A stretch of 64,000 nucleotides of DNA from Occultella kanbiaonis (GTDB taxonomy: Bacteria > Actinomycetota > Actinomycetes > Actinomycetales > Beutenbergiaceae), in NCBI RefSeq assembly GCF_009708215.1, contig NZ_CP046175.1, positions 1,488,001 through 1,552,000 on the forward strand. Reading direction: 5' to 3'. How positions within the stretch are numbered: position 1 is the first letter of the stretch; every line of letters starts with the position of its first letter. Positions 50,195-57,440 of the stretch are shown here, piece after piece. A program made the position numbers and the translations under genes. The notes beneath the pieces were generated by a model. That model was not told where the DNA came from. It worked only from the letters and a program-made list of their open reading frames with translations, and made no database searches.

Positions 50195-51588
50195 GACATC
50201 CTCCTCAGGGCCTGGGTGAGGTCGCGGTCCAGGGCCGCCAGGGCGCCCGGCACGCCGGCCGCGCTGCCGCTGACGGCGGCGGAGACGTTCTTGATGAGCG
50301 CCGTCTCGACGGCCGCCTGCTGTGGTGGTGCGGGAATCGGGCTGGTGGTCGGGAACGTGTCGAGCGTGTCGTAGAAGACCTGCCAGGTCCGGGGGCCGGT
50401 GTCGGCGTAGAACGCCTCGTTGACCATGGAGCGGCGGGTCGGGGTCGTCGTCGGGCGCGGGTAGGCGAGTTCCATGGCGGGCTTGGTGGCGGAGAACTTG
50501 ACCCACTCCCAGGCGGCGTCCTTACGCTCGGACGTGGCCATGATCGCGTATCCGGCCGCGCCGAACTGGTGGCGCTGGGTGCGCCACCGCGGGAAGAACT
50601 GGACGTCGAAGCCGTCGGGATCCATGCCGGCCTCGTGCAGGCCCTGCGCCCAGTACCCACCGGCGGGCGTGGTGCCGATACGTCCCGATGCGAACAGGCC
50701 GACCAGGGCGCCGCCGCCGCCCTCCTCCGGGCGGGTGCCGAGCCCTTCCGCGACGAGTTCACGCAGGTACTCGACCGACTCGGCCACGAGCGGGTCCTCC
50801 GCGTTGGACTCGAGCCACCGGTAGCCGCCGCTGCGTTGCTCGCCGGGGTAGAAGCGGTCCCAGAACCAGGCGCCGCCCGGGGCCTTCGTCTCGGTGAGGA
50901 AGCTGGTGTCGTTGACGTAGAGCCAGGGGACGAGGCCACCGAACAGCCGGTTCGTCCAGAAGTACGGCACGAAGTCGTCGGCGTTCGTGGCGCGCATCGC
51001 GCGCAACAGGTCGGTGAAGTCGTCCTTGGTCCAGTCGTCCGGCGGTCGTTCCAGGCCGGCGGAGTCCAGCGCCTCGGTGTTGAGGTACATGTTCGCGGCG
51101 TTGAAGTCGGTGGGCAGCTGGAACAGGCTGCCCTCGTACATGAACGCCTCGAGCAGGGTGGGGTGGACGTCGTCGAAGTACTCCTGCAGCTCGGCGGCGT
51201 CGCGCATGACGTAGGCGTCCAGCGGCTCGGCCATCCGGGACGCGAACAGTTGGGTGCCCTCGGTGGCCACGTTGACCACGTCCGGCGGAGTGCCGGCCGC
51301 GATCATCGTGAGGATCTTCGAGAAGAAGTCGCCCCAGTCGTTGCCCTGGATGGCCTGGATCCGCACGCGGATGTCCGGGTGGGCCTCGGTGAACGCGTCC
51401 ACCAGGCTCTGCCGGGCCGCGGCGTCCTGGGACGTGCCGAGGATCGCGACCGTCAGCACGTCCTCGCCGCGGCCGGGGATGTCGCTCGCGGTCAGGCGGG
51501 GCCAGGACAGTCCGACGGTGGCGGCGCCGGCGACGCCGAGGGCGCCGAGCGCCACGCGCCGAGTGATCTCAGGTTGTCTGTGCATCAT
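50191..51588 (-). CDS. Sugar-binding protein D (Tat signal, no lipobox)
   Basis: A 465-residue family 1 solute-binding protein, LTVAILGTSQDAAARQSLVDAFTEAHPDIRVRIQAI, with GNDWGDFFSKIL and many surface tryptophans. The N-terminus EITRRVALGALGVAGAATVG is Tat-like, but no cysteine follows (GLSWPRLTAS), unlike the other three binding proteins in the window. It is therefore either held by an uncleaved N-terminal helix or cleaved and released. GAGGAAG lies before ATG 51588. First gene of importer D, with a 36-bp palindrome just upstream. Confidence 0.88.
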   Translation of the reverse strand: MMHRQPEITRRVALGALGVAGAATVGLSWPRLTASDIPGRGEDVLTVAILGTSQDAAARQSLVDAFTEAHPDIRVRIQAIQGNDWGDFFSKILTMIAAGTPPDVVNVATEGTQLFASRMAEPLDAYVMRDAAELQEYFDDVHPTLLEAFMYEGSLFQLPTDFNAANMYLNTEALDSAGLERPPDDWTKDDFTDLLRAMRATNADDFVPYFWTNRLFGGLVPWLYVNDTSFLTETKAPGGAWFWDRFYPGEQRSGGYRWLESNAEDPLVAESVEYLRELVAEGLGTRPEEGGGGALVGLFASGRIGTTPAGGYWAQGLHEAGMDPDGFDVQFFPRWRTQRHQFGAAGYAIMATSERKDAAWEWVKFSATKPAMELAYPRPTTTPTRRSMVNEAFYADTGPRTWQVFYDTLDTFPTTSPIPAPPQQAAVETALIKNVSAAVSGSAAGVPGALAALDRDLTQALRRMS

Positions 51589-51599
51589 TGCTACTTCCT

Positions 51600-51635
51600 C
51601 TACCTGTCACGTGTCACCTAACACGTGACAGGTAG
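51600..51635. promoter_or_regulatory. Operator of importer D (36-bp palindrome)
   Basis: Perfect 15-bp arms (CTACCTGTCACGTGT / ACACGTGACAGGTAG) with a 6-bp spacer. Each arm holds a CACGTG-centred 12-mer (51605-51616 and 51619-51630), so it may be two LacI-type operators. It begins 12 bp before the start codon of the binding-protein gene. Confidence 0.8.
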
Positions 51636-51899
51636 ACTGCACCCCCGGTGGGTTCCGCGTCAAGGGGGAGTTCGAAGTGAACGGACTTCAGGTCGGTCCG
51701 GATGGCCTGTTGCCGCTCGGGTCCCGAACTCCCCGCCAGCAAGGACCTGGTTCCTCGCAACAGTCACGGAGGTTGGCTATCGTTGCGGGTTTAGGGCCGC
51801 TGGAGTTATCCACAGGCCTTCTCAGGCCGTGATGATTCGGCTAGGTTGTGACGCACTTCACTGTGGCAAAGGCGCGGTGCGGGGGTGATGGGGGACCCG
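51636..51899. other. Divergent intergenic region between importer D and the Tad locus
   Basis: No gene. It contains a long-range inverted repeat GGGGAGTTCG (51665-51674) / CGAACTCCCC (51725-51734) enclosing GAAGT...ACTTC, one perfect DnaA-box sequence TTATCCACA (51806-51814), and TAGGTT near 51842. A leader structure or the Tad promoter are both possible; nothing identifies a known RNA family. Confidence 0.4.
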
Positions 51900-53126
51900 A
51901 TGGGCGAAGGGGTGGCACTCCTCGAGGAAGAGGTGCGCGAACTCATCCGCCGTCGAGGGCTTGACCCCGAGCGGGACGACGTGGGGGTGCGCGGACTGAT
52001 CGCGGCCGCGGTCGCGGACTACGAGGAGCGCTCGCTGCTCGGTCTGGTGCCGCGCCTCGACGATCTCGACCTCACCACCAAGAGCCTGCACGACGTCATC
52101 AGCGGCCTCGGTCCGTTGCAGCAGTACCTCGACGATCCGGAGATCGAGGAGATCTGGATCAACGAGCCGGGCAAGGTCTTCGTCGCCCGGAGCGGTCGCG
52201 CGGAACTGACCAACACGATCCTCACCGAGGTCGCGATCCGGGACCTCGTGGAGCGGATGCTGCGGTCCTCCGGGCGCCGCCTGGACCTGAGCAACCCCTT
52301 CGTGGACGCCTCGCTGCCCGGCGGGGAGCGATTGCACGCTGTCATCCCTGATGTCACGCGTCGGCACTGGGCGATCAACATCCGCAAGTACGTGGTCCGG
52401 GCCAAGCGGGTCGCCGACCTCGTCTCACTCGGCTCGCTCACGGCGGAGGCGGCCACCTTCCTGGAGGCCGCCGTGGTGTCCGGCCTGAACATCCTCGTGT
52501 CCGGCGCCACCCAGGCGGGCAAGACGACCATGGTGAACGCCCTCGCCGGTGCGATCCCCTCGAACGAGCATGTCATTACCTGTGAGGAGGTCTTCGAGCT
52601 CCAACTCGCGGCCAGGGACGTGGTCGCGATGCAGTGCCGTCAGGCCAACCTCGAGGGCACGGGGGAGATCCCGCTGCGCCGGCTGGTGAAGGAGGCGCTC
52701 CGCATGCGGCCCGACCGGCTGATCATCGGGGAGGTCCGCGAGGCGGAGGCTCTCGACCTGCTCATCGCTCTCAACGCCGGGATCCCGGGGATGTGCACGA
52801 TCCACGCGAACTCGGCGCGGGAGGCGGTGGTCAAGATGACGACCCTCCCGCTGCTGGCCGGGGAGAACGTGTCCGACCGCTTCGTGGTGCCCACAGTCGC
52901 TGCCGCCGTCGACCTCGTCGTGCACCTCGACCTCGACTCCCGGGGACGCCGTCGGGTTCAGGAGATCATCGGACTGTCGGGCCGGTCGGAGGGCGGGATC
53001 ATCGAGATCACCACTCTGTTCGAGCGGCGCGACGCCGAACTCACCCGGGCCAGTGGCTTCCCGCCGCATGAGGAGCGATTCACACGGGCCGGATTCCGGC
53101 TGCAGGAACTCCTGGCGGCGGGCTGA
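51900..53126 (+). CDS. cpaF: Tad pilus assembly ATPase CpaF/TadA
   Basis: A 408-residue secretion ATPase of the TadA/CpaF group. The N-terminal helical domain (ALLEEEVRELIRRRGL) is followed by the bridging domain (GLGPLQQYLDDPEIEEIWINEPGKVFV). The core has Walker A GATQAGKTT (202-210), Asp box (ITCEEVFELQL), Walker B (RPDRLIIGEVREAEALDLL) and His box (MCTIHANSAREAV). It powers extension of Flp-type pili at the cytoplasmic face. ATG 51900 is chosen (GGGGGA 4 nt upstream, typical family N-terminus); 51885/51888 are alternatives. First gene of a tight seven-gene set. Confidence 0.9.
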   Translation: MGEGVALLEEEVRELIRRRGLDPERDDVGVRGLIAAAVADYEERSLLGLVPRLDDLDLTTKSLHDVISGLGPLQQYLDDPEIEEIWINEPGKVFVARSGRAELTNTILTEVAIRDLVERMLRSSGRRLDLSNPFVDASLPGGERLHAVIPDVTRRHWAINIRKYVVRAKRVADLVSLGSLTAEAATFLEAAVVSGLNILVSGATQAGKTTMVNALAGAIPSNEHVITCEEVFELQLAARDVVAMQCRQANLEGTGEIPLRRLVKEALRMRPDRLIIGEVREAEALDLLIALNAGIPGMCTIHANSAREAVVKMTTLPLLAGENVSDRFVVPTVAAAVDLVVHLDLDSRGRRRVQEIIGLSGRSEGGIIEITTLFERRDAELTRASGFPPHEERFTRAGFRLQELLAAG

Positions 53127-53130
53127 GGGA

Positions 53131-53988
53131 ATGGGCACGGTCGCGGGTCTGCTGCTCGGGGTGGGCCTGCTGTGCATCTGGTGGTCGTTCTGGCCCCAGC
53201 AGCCGCGCCAACAGCGATCGACTCAGCGTGGTGAGCGCACCCAGGATCTGCTGGTCCAGGCAGGAATGCCGGGGGTGCGCCCGGCCGCCTTCTACGGCAC
53301 CAGCGTCGCGATCGGACTGGTCACGTTCGTGGTCGCGGCCGCCATGACCGCTTCGCCGACGATCGCGGCAAGCTTCGCGGTGCTGGTCGCGCTCGCCCCG
53401 GGCGCGTATGTGCGCTCCCGCGCCCGAAGGCGACGTACCGAACTGCGTGAGCTCTGGCCCGAGGTGGTCGATGACCTGAACTCGGGGATCCGCGCCGGCA
53501 TGTCGCTGCCCGAGGCGCTGATCAGCCTCTCCGAGCGGGGTCCGGAACCGATGCGGGCCGAGTTCCGGGCGTTCGCGGACGACTACCGGGCCACCGGCAG
53601 GTTCTCGGACGCGCTCGACCGGCTCAAGGCTCGCCTCGCCGACCCGGTCGCGGACCGCCTGATCGAGGCGCTGCGGCTGACCAGGGACGTGGGCGGCACC
53701 GATCTCGGCCGGCTGTTGCGGACGCTCTCCGCGTTCCTGCGCGACGACCTGCGCGCCCGCGGTGAACTCGAGGCGCGTCAGTCCTGGACCGTGAACGGAG
53801 CACGGCTCGCGGCGGGGGCGCCCTGGCTGGTGCTCGCCCTGCTCAGCACCCGCCCGGAGACAGCCGCCGCGTTCAATACGGCCGTCGGCGCGGCGGTACT
53901 GCTGTGCGGCGCTGCCGCGTCCGCGGCCGCCTACCTGCTGATGGTCCGGATCGGGCGACTGCCCGAGGACGTGCGGGTGCTTCGATGA
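53131..53988 (+). CDS. tadB: Tad pilus platform protein TadB
   Basis: A 285-residue T2SSF-domain membrane protein: two N-terminal helices (about 3-19 and 52-94), a cytoplasmic platform domain (ELWPEVVDDLNSGIRAGMSLPEALISL, then TRDVGGTDLGRLLRTL) and two C-terminal helices. With TadC it forms the inner-membrane platform turned by CpaF. It starts 4 nt after cpaF, with GAGGGA overlapping the gap, and overlaps tadC by ATGA. Confidence 0.88.
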   Translation: MGTVAGLLLGVGLLCIWWSFWPQQPRQQRSTQRGERTQDLLVQAGMPGVRPAAFYGTSVAIGLVTFVVAAAMTASPTIAASFAVLVALAPGAYVRSRARRRRTELRELWPEVVDDLNSGIRAGMSLPEALISLSERGPEPMRAEFRAFADDYRATGRFSDALDRLKARLADPVADRLIEALRLTRDVGGTDLGRLLRTLSAFLRDDLRARGELEARQSWTVNGARLAAGAPWLVLALLSTRPETAAAFNTAVGAAVLLCGAAASAAAYLLMVRIGRLPEDVRVLR

Positions 53989-54926
53989 GTCTCGAGAACC
54001 CCGCGCTGACCGGAGCCGCACTGGGACTGATGTTCGGCGTGGGGCTCTGCCTCGTCCTCTGGCGCGTGTCCGCTCGTCGGGTCCGCCTGATCGACCGTGT
54101 TTCGCCGTATCTGCGCGACCGCCCGACGACCTCCCGCCTGCTCGTGACGCAGCAACCGATCACGCCGTTCCCGACCTTGGAGCGGCTCCTGCGCCCCGTC
54201 GTGGCCGATGCCGCCCGGCTCCTCGAGCGTCTCGGTAGTTCCTCGGTGGGGATCCGTGGCCGCCTCGTCCGCGCCGGTTCATCCGCAACTGTGGAGCAGT
54301 TCCGCACGGAGCAGGTCATCTGGGCCGCGCTCGGCCTCACCGCCGGACTGGTCGCGGCGCTCGTGCTCGGGGTCGCCCGCGGGGCTGGGATCGTGCCGCT
54401 GACCGTCCTGGTCCTGCTCTGCGGGATCGGCGGGGCACTGGCTCGCGACCAGTGGCTGAGCCAACAGGTGAGTGCGCGTGAGCGCCGGATGATCGCGGAG
54501 TTCCCGACCGTGGCGGAGTTGCTCGCGCTCGCTGTCGGCGCGGGGGAGGCACCGGTGGCAGCCCTTGACCGCGTGTCGCGCACCACCACCGGCGCGCTCT
54601 CCGGAGAGATCGGACGCACGCTGGCGGAGGTGAGGTCCGGCATCCCGCTCACGCAGGCGTTGGACCGGATGTCGGGGCGCGTCGCCCTGCCGAGCATCTC
54701 CCGGTTCACCGAGGGGGTCGCCACTGCCGTCGAGCGGGGCACACCGCTCGCGGACGTGCTGCGCGCCCAGGCCCAGGATGCCCGAGAGGTGGGCCAGCGG
54801 GCGCTGATGGAGGAGGGCGGCAAGCGGGAGATCCTCATGATGATCCCGGTCGTCTTCGTGTTGTTGCCAACGAGTGTTCTGTTCGCGGTCTTCCCCGGGA
54901 TATCCGTCCTGCGGGTGGGCCTGTAG
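53985..54926 (+). CDS. tadC: Tad pilus platform protein TadC
   Basis: A 313-residue T2SSF-domain membrane protein with helices at about 10-27, 110-155 and 290-310, and the cytoplasmic domain ERRMIAEFPTVAELLALAVGAGEAPVAALDRV. TDGA-like RSGIPLTQALDRMSGRVALPSISRFTEGVATAVERG matches the TadC group. It starts in an ATGA overlap with tadB. Confidence 0.88.
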   Translation: MSLENPALTGAALGLMFGVGLCLVLWRVSARRVRLIDRVSPYLRDRPTTSRLLVTQQPITPFPTLERLLRPVVADAARLLERLGSSSVGIRGRLVRAGSSATVEQFRTEQVIWAALGLTAGLVAALVLGVARGAGIVPLTVLVLLCGIGGALARDQWLSQQVSARERRMIAEFPTVAELLALAVGAGEAPVAALDRVSRTTTGALSGEIGRTLAEVRSGIPLTQALDRMSGRVALPSISRFTEGVATAVERGTPLADVLRAQAQDAREVGQRALMEEGGKREILMMIPVVFVLLPTSVLFAVFPGISVLRVGL

Positions 54927-54937
54927 ACGAAGGGTGA

Positions 54938-55123
54938 ATGATGAGAAGCTGGTCGAACGAATTGCGACGGCGCCTGCGTGCCGACGGCGACCGGGGCGAC
55001 GTGCCGGGGTGGGTCCTGGTCACGCTCATGACGGCCGGACTGGTGGTCCTGATCTGGGCGCTGGCGGGCGAGGCGCTCACCCAGGTGTTCAACACCGCCA
55101 TGGAGCGCGTGCTCGGCGCATGA
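54938..55123 (+). CDS. Single-helix protein at the pilin position of the Tad locus
   Basis: A 61-residue protein: a basic N-terminus (NELRRRLRADGDRGDV), one hydrophobic helix (about 24-45, GWVLVTLMTAGLVVLIWALAG) and a short polar C-terminus (EALTQVFNTAMERVLGA). Size and position between tadC and the tadE-like genes are those of the Flp major pilin. The canonical prepilin sequence (G/X4-E-Y) is absent: the helix lacks Glu at position +5 and the Tyr. I infer a divergent pilin or pilus-anchoring protein; not proven. AAGGGTG precedes ATG 54938; ATGA overlap with the next gene. Confidence 0.7.
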   Translation: MMRSWSNELRRRLRADGDRGDVPGWVLVTLMTAGLVVLIWALAGEALTQVFNTAMERVLGA

Positions 55124-55488
55124 GGTCCGAGCGGGGCTCCGCCGTCGTGGACTTCCTGCTGGTCTCCCTGCTGGTGACGATGCTGGTCCTGGGTGTGGTG
55201 CAGTTGGCGCTCACCCTGCACGTCCGCAACGTCCTGATCGACAGCGCTTCGGAGGGAGCCCGGTACGCGGCCCTGGACGGGAGTTCGCTGGCGGCCGGGC
55301 AGCAGCGGACCGCCGACCTGATCACCTCCACGCTGCCTGCCGTGTACGCGGAGAATCTTGCCGCCGGATACGTCACCTATGCGGGCGCGACGCTGGTGGA
55401 GGTACGGGTGAGTGCACCGATCCCGGTCCTCGGCCTGCTCGGGCCGTCCGGCGTGGTGAACGTGACCGGAAGGGCGGTCCAGGAGTGA
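55120..55488 (+). CDS. TadE-like minor pilin 1
   Basis: A 122-residue TadE-family protein. The N-terminal signature RGSAVVDFLLVSLLVTMLVLGVVQL is followed by an extracytoplasmic strand-rich domain (VRNVLIDSASEGARYAALDG). The prepilin-type site would be G/SAVVD, with Asp in place of the usual Glu at +5. ATGA overlap with the 61-residue gene and GTGA overlap with the next. Minor pilins of this kind start or cap the Flp pilus. Confidence 0.85.
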   Translation: MRSERGSAVVDFLLVSLLVTMLVLGVVQLALTLHVRNVLIDSASEGARYAALDGSSLAAGQQRTADLITSTLPAVYAENLAAGYVTYAGATLVEVRVSAPIPVLGLLGPSGVVNVTGRAVQE

Positions 55489-55958
55489 GGCTCGCGGCGT
55501 GGCTCCGGGTCCGGCTCGATCGGGCCGGCGCGGCCGAACGCGGCAGCGCGGTCGTGGAGTTCCTTGGCATCTCCCTGCTGGTGCTGGTGCCGATCGTCTA
55601 TCTGATCATCACCCTCGGCCGGATCGAGGCGGCCAGTTTCGCGGCCGAGGGCGCGGCACGCGATGCCGGCCGGTTGATCGCGGATGCCGAGACCATGGAG
55701 GAGGGCCTCGCGCTGGCGGCGCTCGCCGTCGAGCTCGCGTTCGCGGACCAGGGGATCACGGTCGACGGCGGCGAGGCTTTGACCGTGACCTGTGCCGAGG
55801 ATCCCTGCCTGAGCCCGGGTGCCTACATCCACCTCAGGGTCGACACCACCGTCGGACTGCCGGGGGCGCCGAGTTTCATGGCCGACGCGCTTCCGATGGA
55901 GGTCGCGATCGAGGCGGAGGCCATGACCGCCGTGGACACCTACCGGGAGCAGCCGTGA
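55485..55958 (+). CDS. TadE/TadF-like minor pilin 2
   Basis: A 157-residue protein with ERGSAVVEFLGISLLVLVPIVYL, a canonical G/SAVVE processing motif and helix, then GRIEAASFAAEGAARDAGRLIAD and a beta-rich C-terminus with a likely disulfide (TCAEDPC). It starts at a GTG overlapping the previous stop and overlaps the next start likewise. Minor pilin of the Tad system. Confidence 0.85.
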   Translation: MRLAAWLRVRLDRAGAAERGSAVVEFLGISLLVLVPIVYLIITLGRIEAASFAAEGAARDAGRLIADAETMEEGLALAALAVELAFADQGITVDGGEALTVTCAEDPCLSPGAYIHLRVDTTVGLPGAPSFMADALPMEVAIEAEAMTAVDTYREQP

Positions 55959-56428
55959 CGAGCATGGGCGCCCGTCTGCGCGAACGCCGCGAGGACGGGC
56001 AGATCCTGCTGCTGTCCCTGGTGTACGGGCTGGTCACGCTCGCGCTGGTGATGGTGGTCGCCTCGGTCGCCTCGGTGTACCTGGAGCGCAAACGCCTGCT
56101 GTCCCTGGCCGACGCACTCGCTGCCGACGCCGCCGACTCGGTGGACGAGGCGCAGTTCTACACGGGCGACCGTGGCTCCGTGGTGGACCTGCCGCTCTCG
56201 GACGAGTCCGTGCGGTCCGCCGTCGAGGAGTACCTGCGGGCTGCGCCGGCCGGCGTCACGGACGAGTTCGAGGCCCTCGCCGTCATCGATCCGACCGGGA
56301 GTCCCGACGGCGATATCGCCGAGGTCAGCCTCGGCGCCGTGAGCCGGCCACCGCTCGTGCCCTGGGTCCTGATCCCCTGGTCGGACGGCATCGTCATCGA
56401 GGTCACCGCACACGCCGAGGCCGGCTGA
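55955..56428 (+). CDS. TadG-like pilus assembly protein (Tad domain)
   Basis: A 157-residue protein with the N-terminal Tad-domain pattern RREDGQILLLSLVYGLVTLALVMVVASVASVYLERKRLLSLADALAADAADSVDE. Much shorter than classical TadG (which carries a von Willebrand A domain); only the anchor and a small outer domain remain. Last gene of the Tad set; GTG start within a GTGA overlap. Confidence 0.78.
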   Translation: MTSMGARLRERREDGQILLLSLVYGLVTLALVMVVASVASVYLERKRLLSLADALAADAADSVDEAQFYTGDRGSVVDLPLSDESVRSAVEEYLRAAPAGVTDEFEALAVIDPTGSPDGDIAEVSLGAVSRPPLVPWVLIPWSDGIVIEVTAHAEAG

Positions 56429-56433
56429 GGGCC

Positions 56434-56461
56434 GTTGACCGCTCCGTGCGATCTGGTCAAC
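56434..56461. promoter_or_regulatory. Possible operator of the TetR gene
   Basis: GTTGACC-N14-GGTCAAC, perfect 7-bp arms, ending 7 bp before the -10 box of the TetR gene. Confidence 0.45.
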
Positions 56462-56468
56462 GTCTAGA

Positions 56469-56474
56469 TATGCT
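56469..56474 (+). promoter_or_regulatory. -10 box TATGCT of the TetR gene
   Basis: TATGCT, 6 nt before ATG 56481; leaderless arrangement. Confidence 0.5.
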
Positions 56475-56480
56475 CGGGTC

Positions 56481-57038
56481 ATGACCGGATACCACCACGG
56501 CGACCTGCCCCGACAGTTGCTCGCGGACGCCGCCGCGATGGCGGCGGAGATGGGGCCGGAAGCCATCACGCTGCGGGAACTCGCACGTCGCTCCGAGGTG
56601 TCGCACTCGGCGCCGGTGCATCACTTCGGCACCCGGCAGGGTCTGCTCACCGCGTTGGCCGTCCAGGGCTTCCTGGCGTTGAACGACACCCTGTCGGCGC
56701 ATCGGGACGACATCTTTGAGATGGGCGTGGCCTACGTGACCTGGGCCCTCGAACATCCCGGTCACTATGCGGTGATGTGGCAGCCGCGGCTGCTCAGTGG
56801 TTCGAGTGAGGACCTGGTGGACGCGCGTGACCGGGCCTGGACCCTGCTCTTCGCGACCGTTGCCGAGAACGCTCCCGGCGACAGCGAGGAGCCTGACGAG
56901 GGGACGGATGCCTATGCCGCGTTCGCGATCGTCCACGGTCTGGCTGGCCTATGGCTCAGCGGGGCACTGCCCTACCCGGAGGATCCGACCGCACGGGCTC
57001 GGCAGGTGGTCCGGCGCCTTGGCCTTGATCGCCCCTGA
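56481..57038 (+). CDS. TetR/AcrR-family regulator
   Basis: A 185-residue TetR protein: N-terminal HTH (LLADAAAMAAEMGPEAITLRELARRSEVSHSAPVHHFGTRQGLL) and a ligand domain with VTWALEHPGHYAVMWQPRLL, the WHG-type C-terminal domain. It starts MTGYHHGDLP, as in a common actinobacterial subgroup. The adjacent genes (Tad set upstream, small protein downstream) give no clear target apart from itself, through the inverted repeat at 56434-56461. Confidence 0.88.
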   Translation: MTGYHHGDLPRQLLADAAAMAAEMGPEAITLRELARRSEVSHSAPVHHFGTRQGLLTALAVQGFLALNDTLSAHRDDIFEMGVAYVTWALEHPGHYAVMWQPRLLSGSSEDLVDARDRAWTLLFATVAENAPGDSEEPDEGTDAYAAFAIVHGLAGLWLSGALPYPEDPTARARQVVRRLGLDRP

Positions 57039-57242
57039 CTTGACACGGCGACGGCGAGTTCTTGACGCCATCGAGGAGGACTGGCGCGTCAGGCGGTCAA
57101 AGAGGGAGACCTTGCCCACAAACGGCCCACGCTCATGCGCTACTTGAACCGTCACGCGTCTACCCTTGATTGCGTGGGCATTCGTCCCGCTGCAGGTGCC
57201 CGAGGGTGTGCTCTGAAGACTCGCCACCGAAACGGAGCAACC
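57039..57242 (+). other. Intergenic region before the 31-residue ORF
   Basis: About 200 bp without a recognised gene. It carries TACCCT at 57161-57166 (a possible -10 box, giving a leader of about 70 nt). An in-frame ATG at 57135 begins with the same five residues (MRYLN) as the small protein at 57243, a possible partial duplication. Confidence 0.35.
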
Positions 57243-57338
57243 ATGCGTTACCTGAACTGGTTCGTCGACGCGATCATCCCGTCCGCCGAACGATCCGAAC
57301 ATGTCGACCGTTTGCCGCTGTTCTTCAAGCAGTTCTGA
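57243..57338 (+). CDS. Small protein of 31 residues, unknown function
   Basis: ATG 57243 is preceded by GGAG at 6 nt spacing. The 31 codons begin MRYLNWFVDAIIPS and end in LPLFFKQF, amphipathic and aromatic, with charged residues in the centre (AERSEHVDR). A strong terminator hairpin follows 16 nt after the stop, so ribosome site, ORF and terminator form a self-contained unit. I do not recognise the peptide. It could be a regulatory peptide, a small membrane-associated or toxin-like protein, or the coding part of a dual-function RNA. Conservation analysis would decide. Confidence 0.5.
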   Translation: MRYLNWFVDAIIPSAERSEHVDRLPLFFKQF

Positions 57339-57353
57339 GCAGTCCGGTCATTG

Positions 57354-57388
57354 GAAGCCCCGACGCACCCGAAGGTGCGCGGGGCTTC
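57354..57388. terminator. Terminator hairpin after the 31-residue ORF
   Basis: Stem GAAGCCCCG-CGCACC / GGTGCG-CGGGGCTTC, 15 bp with one bulged A and loop CGAA. It also faces the 3' end of the convergent decarboxylase-type gene. Confidence 0.75.
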
Positions 57389-57440
57389 GGCCGTTCAGGG
57401 GTGCGGGTCTGAGCAGCCGGGGTCACGGTGCGTGCTCCGG

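Noticed and set aside
51806-51814. Replication origin suggested by TTATCCACA
   Set aside because: Only one box; no cluster, no dnaA/dnaN genes and no AT-rich unwinding region.
51625-51888. 87-codon frame in the gap before the Tad locus
   Set aside because: No ribosome site, overlaps the importer D operator region and crosses structured repeats; no recognisable domain.
57135-57242. Extended version of the 31-residue protein starting at ATG 57135
   Set aside because: No ribosome site there, whereas ATG 57243 has GGAG at good spacing; the upstream part is low in protein-like character.
56949-57302. 117-codon minus-strand frame opposite the TetR end and the small gene
   Set aside because: Antisense to better supported elements, no ribosome site, composition of a shadow frame.
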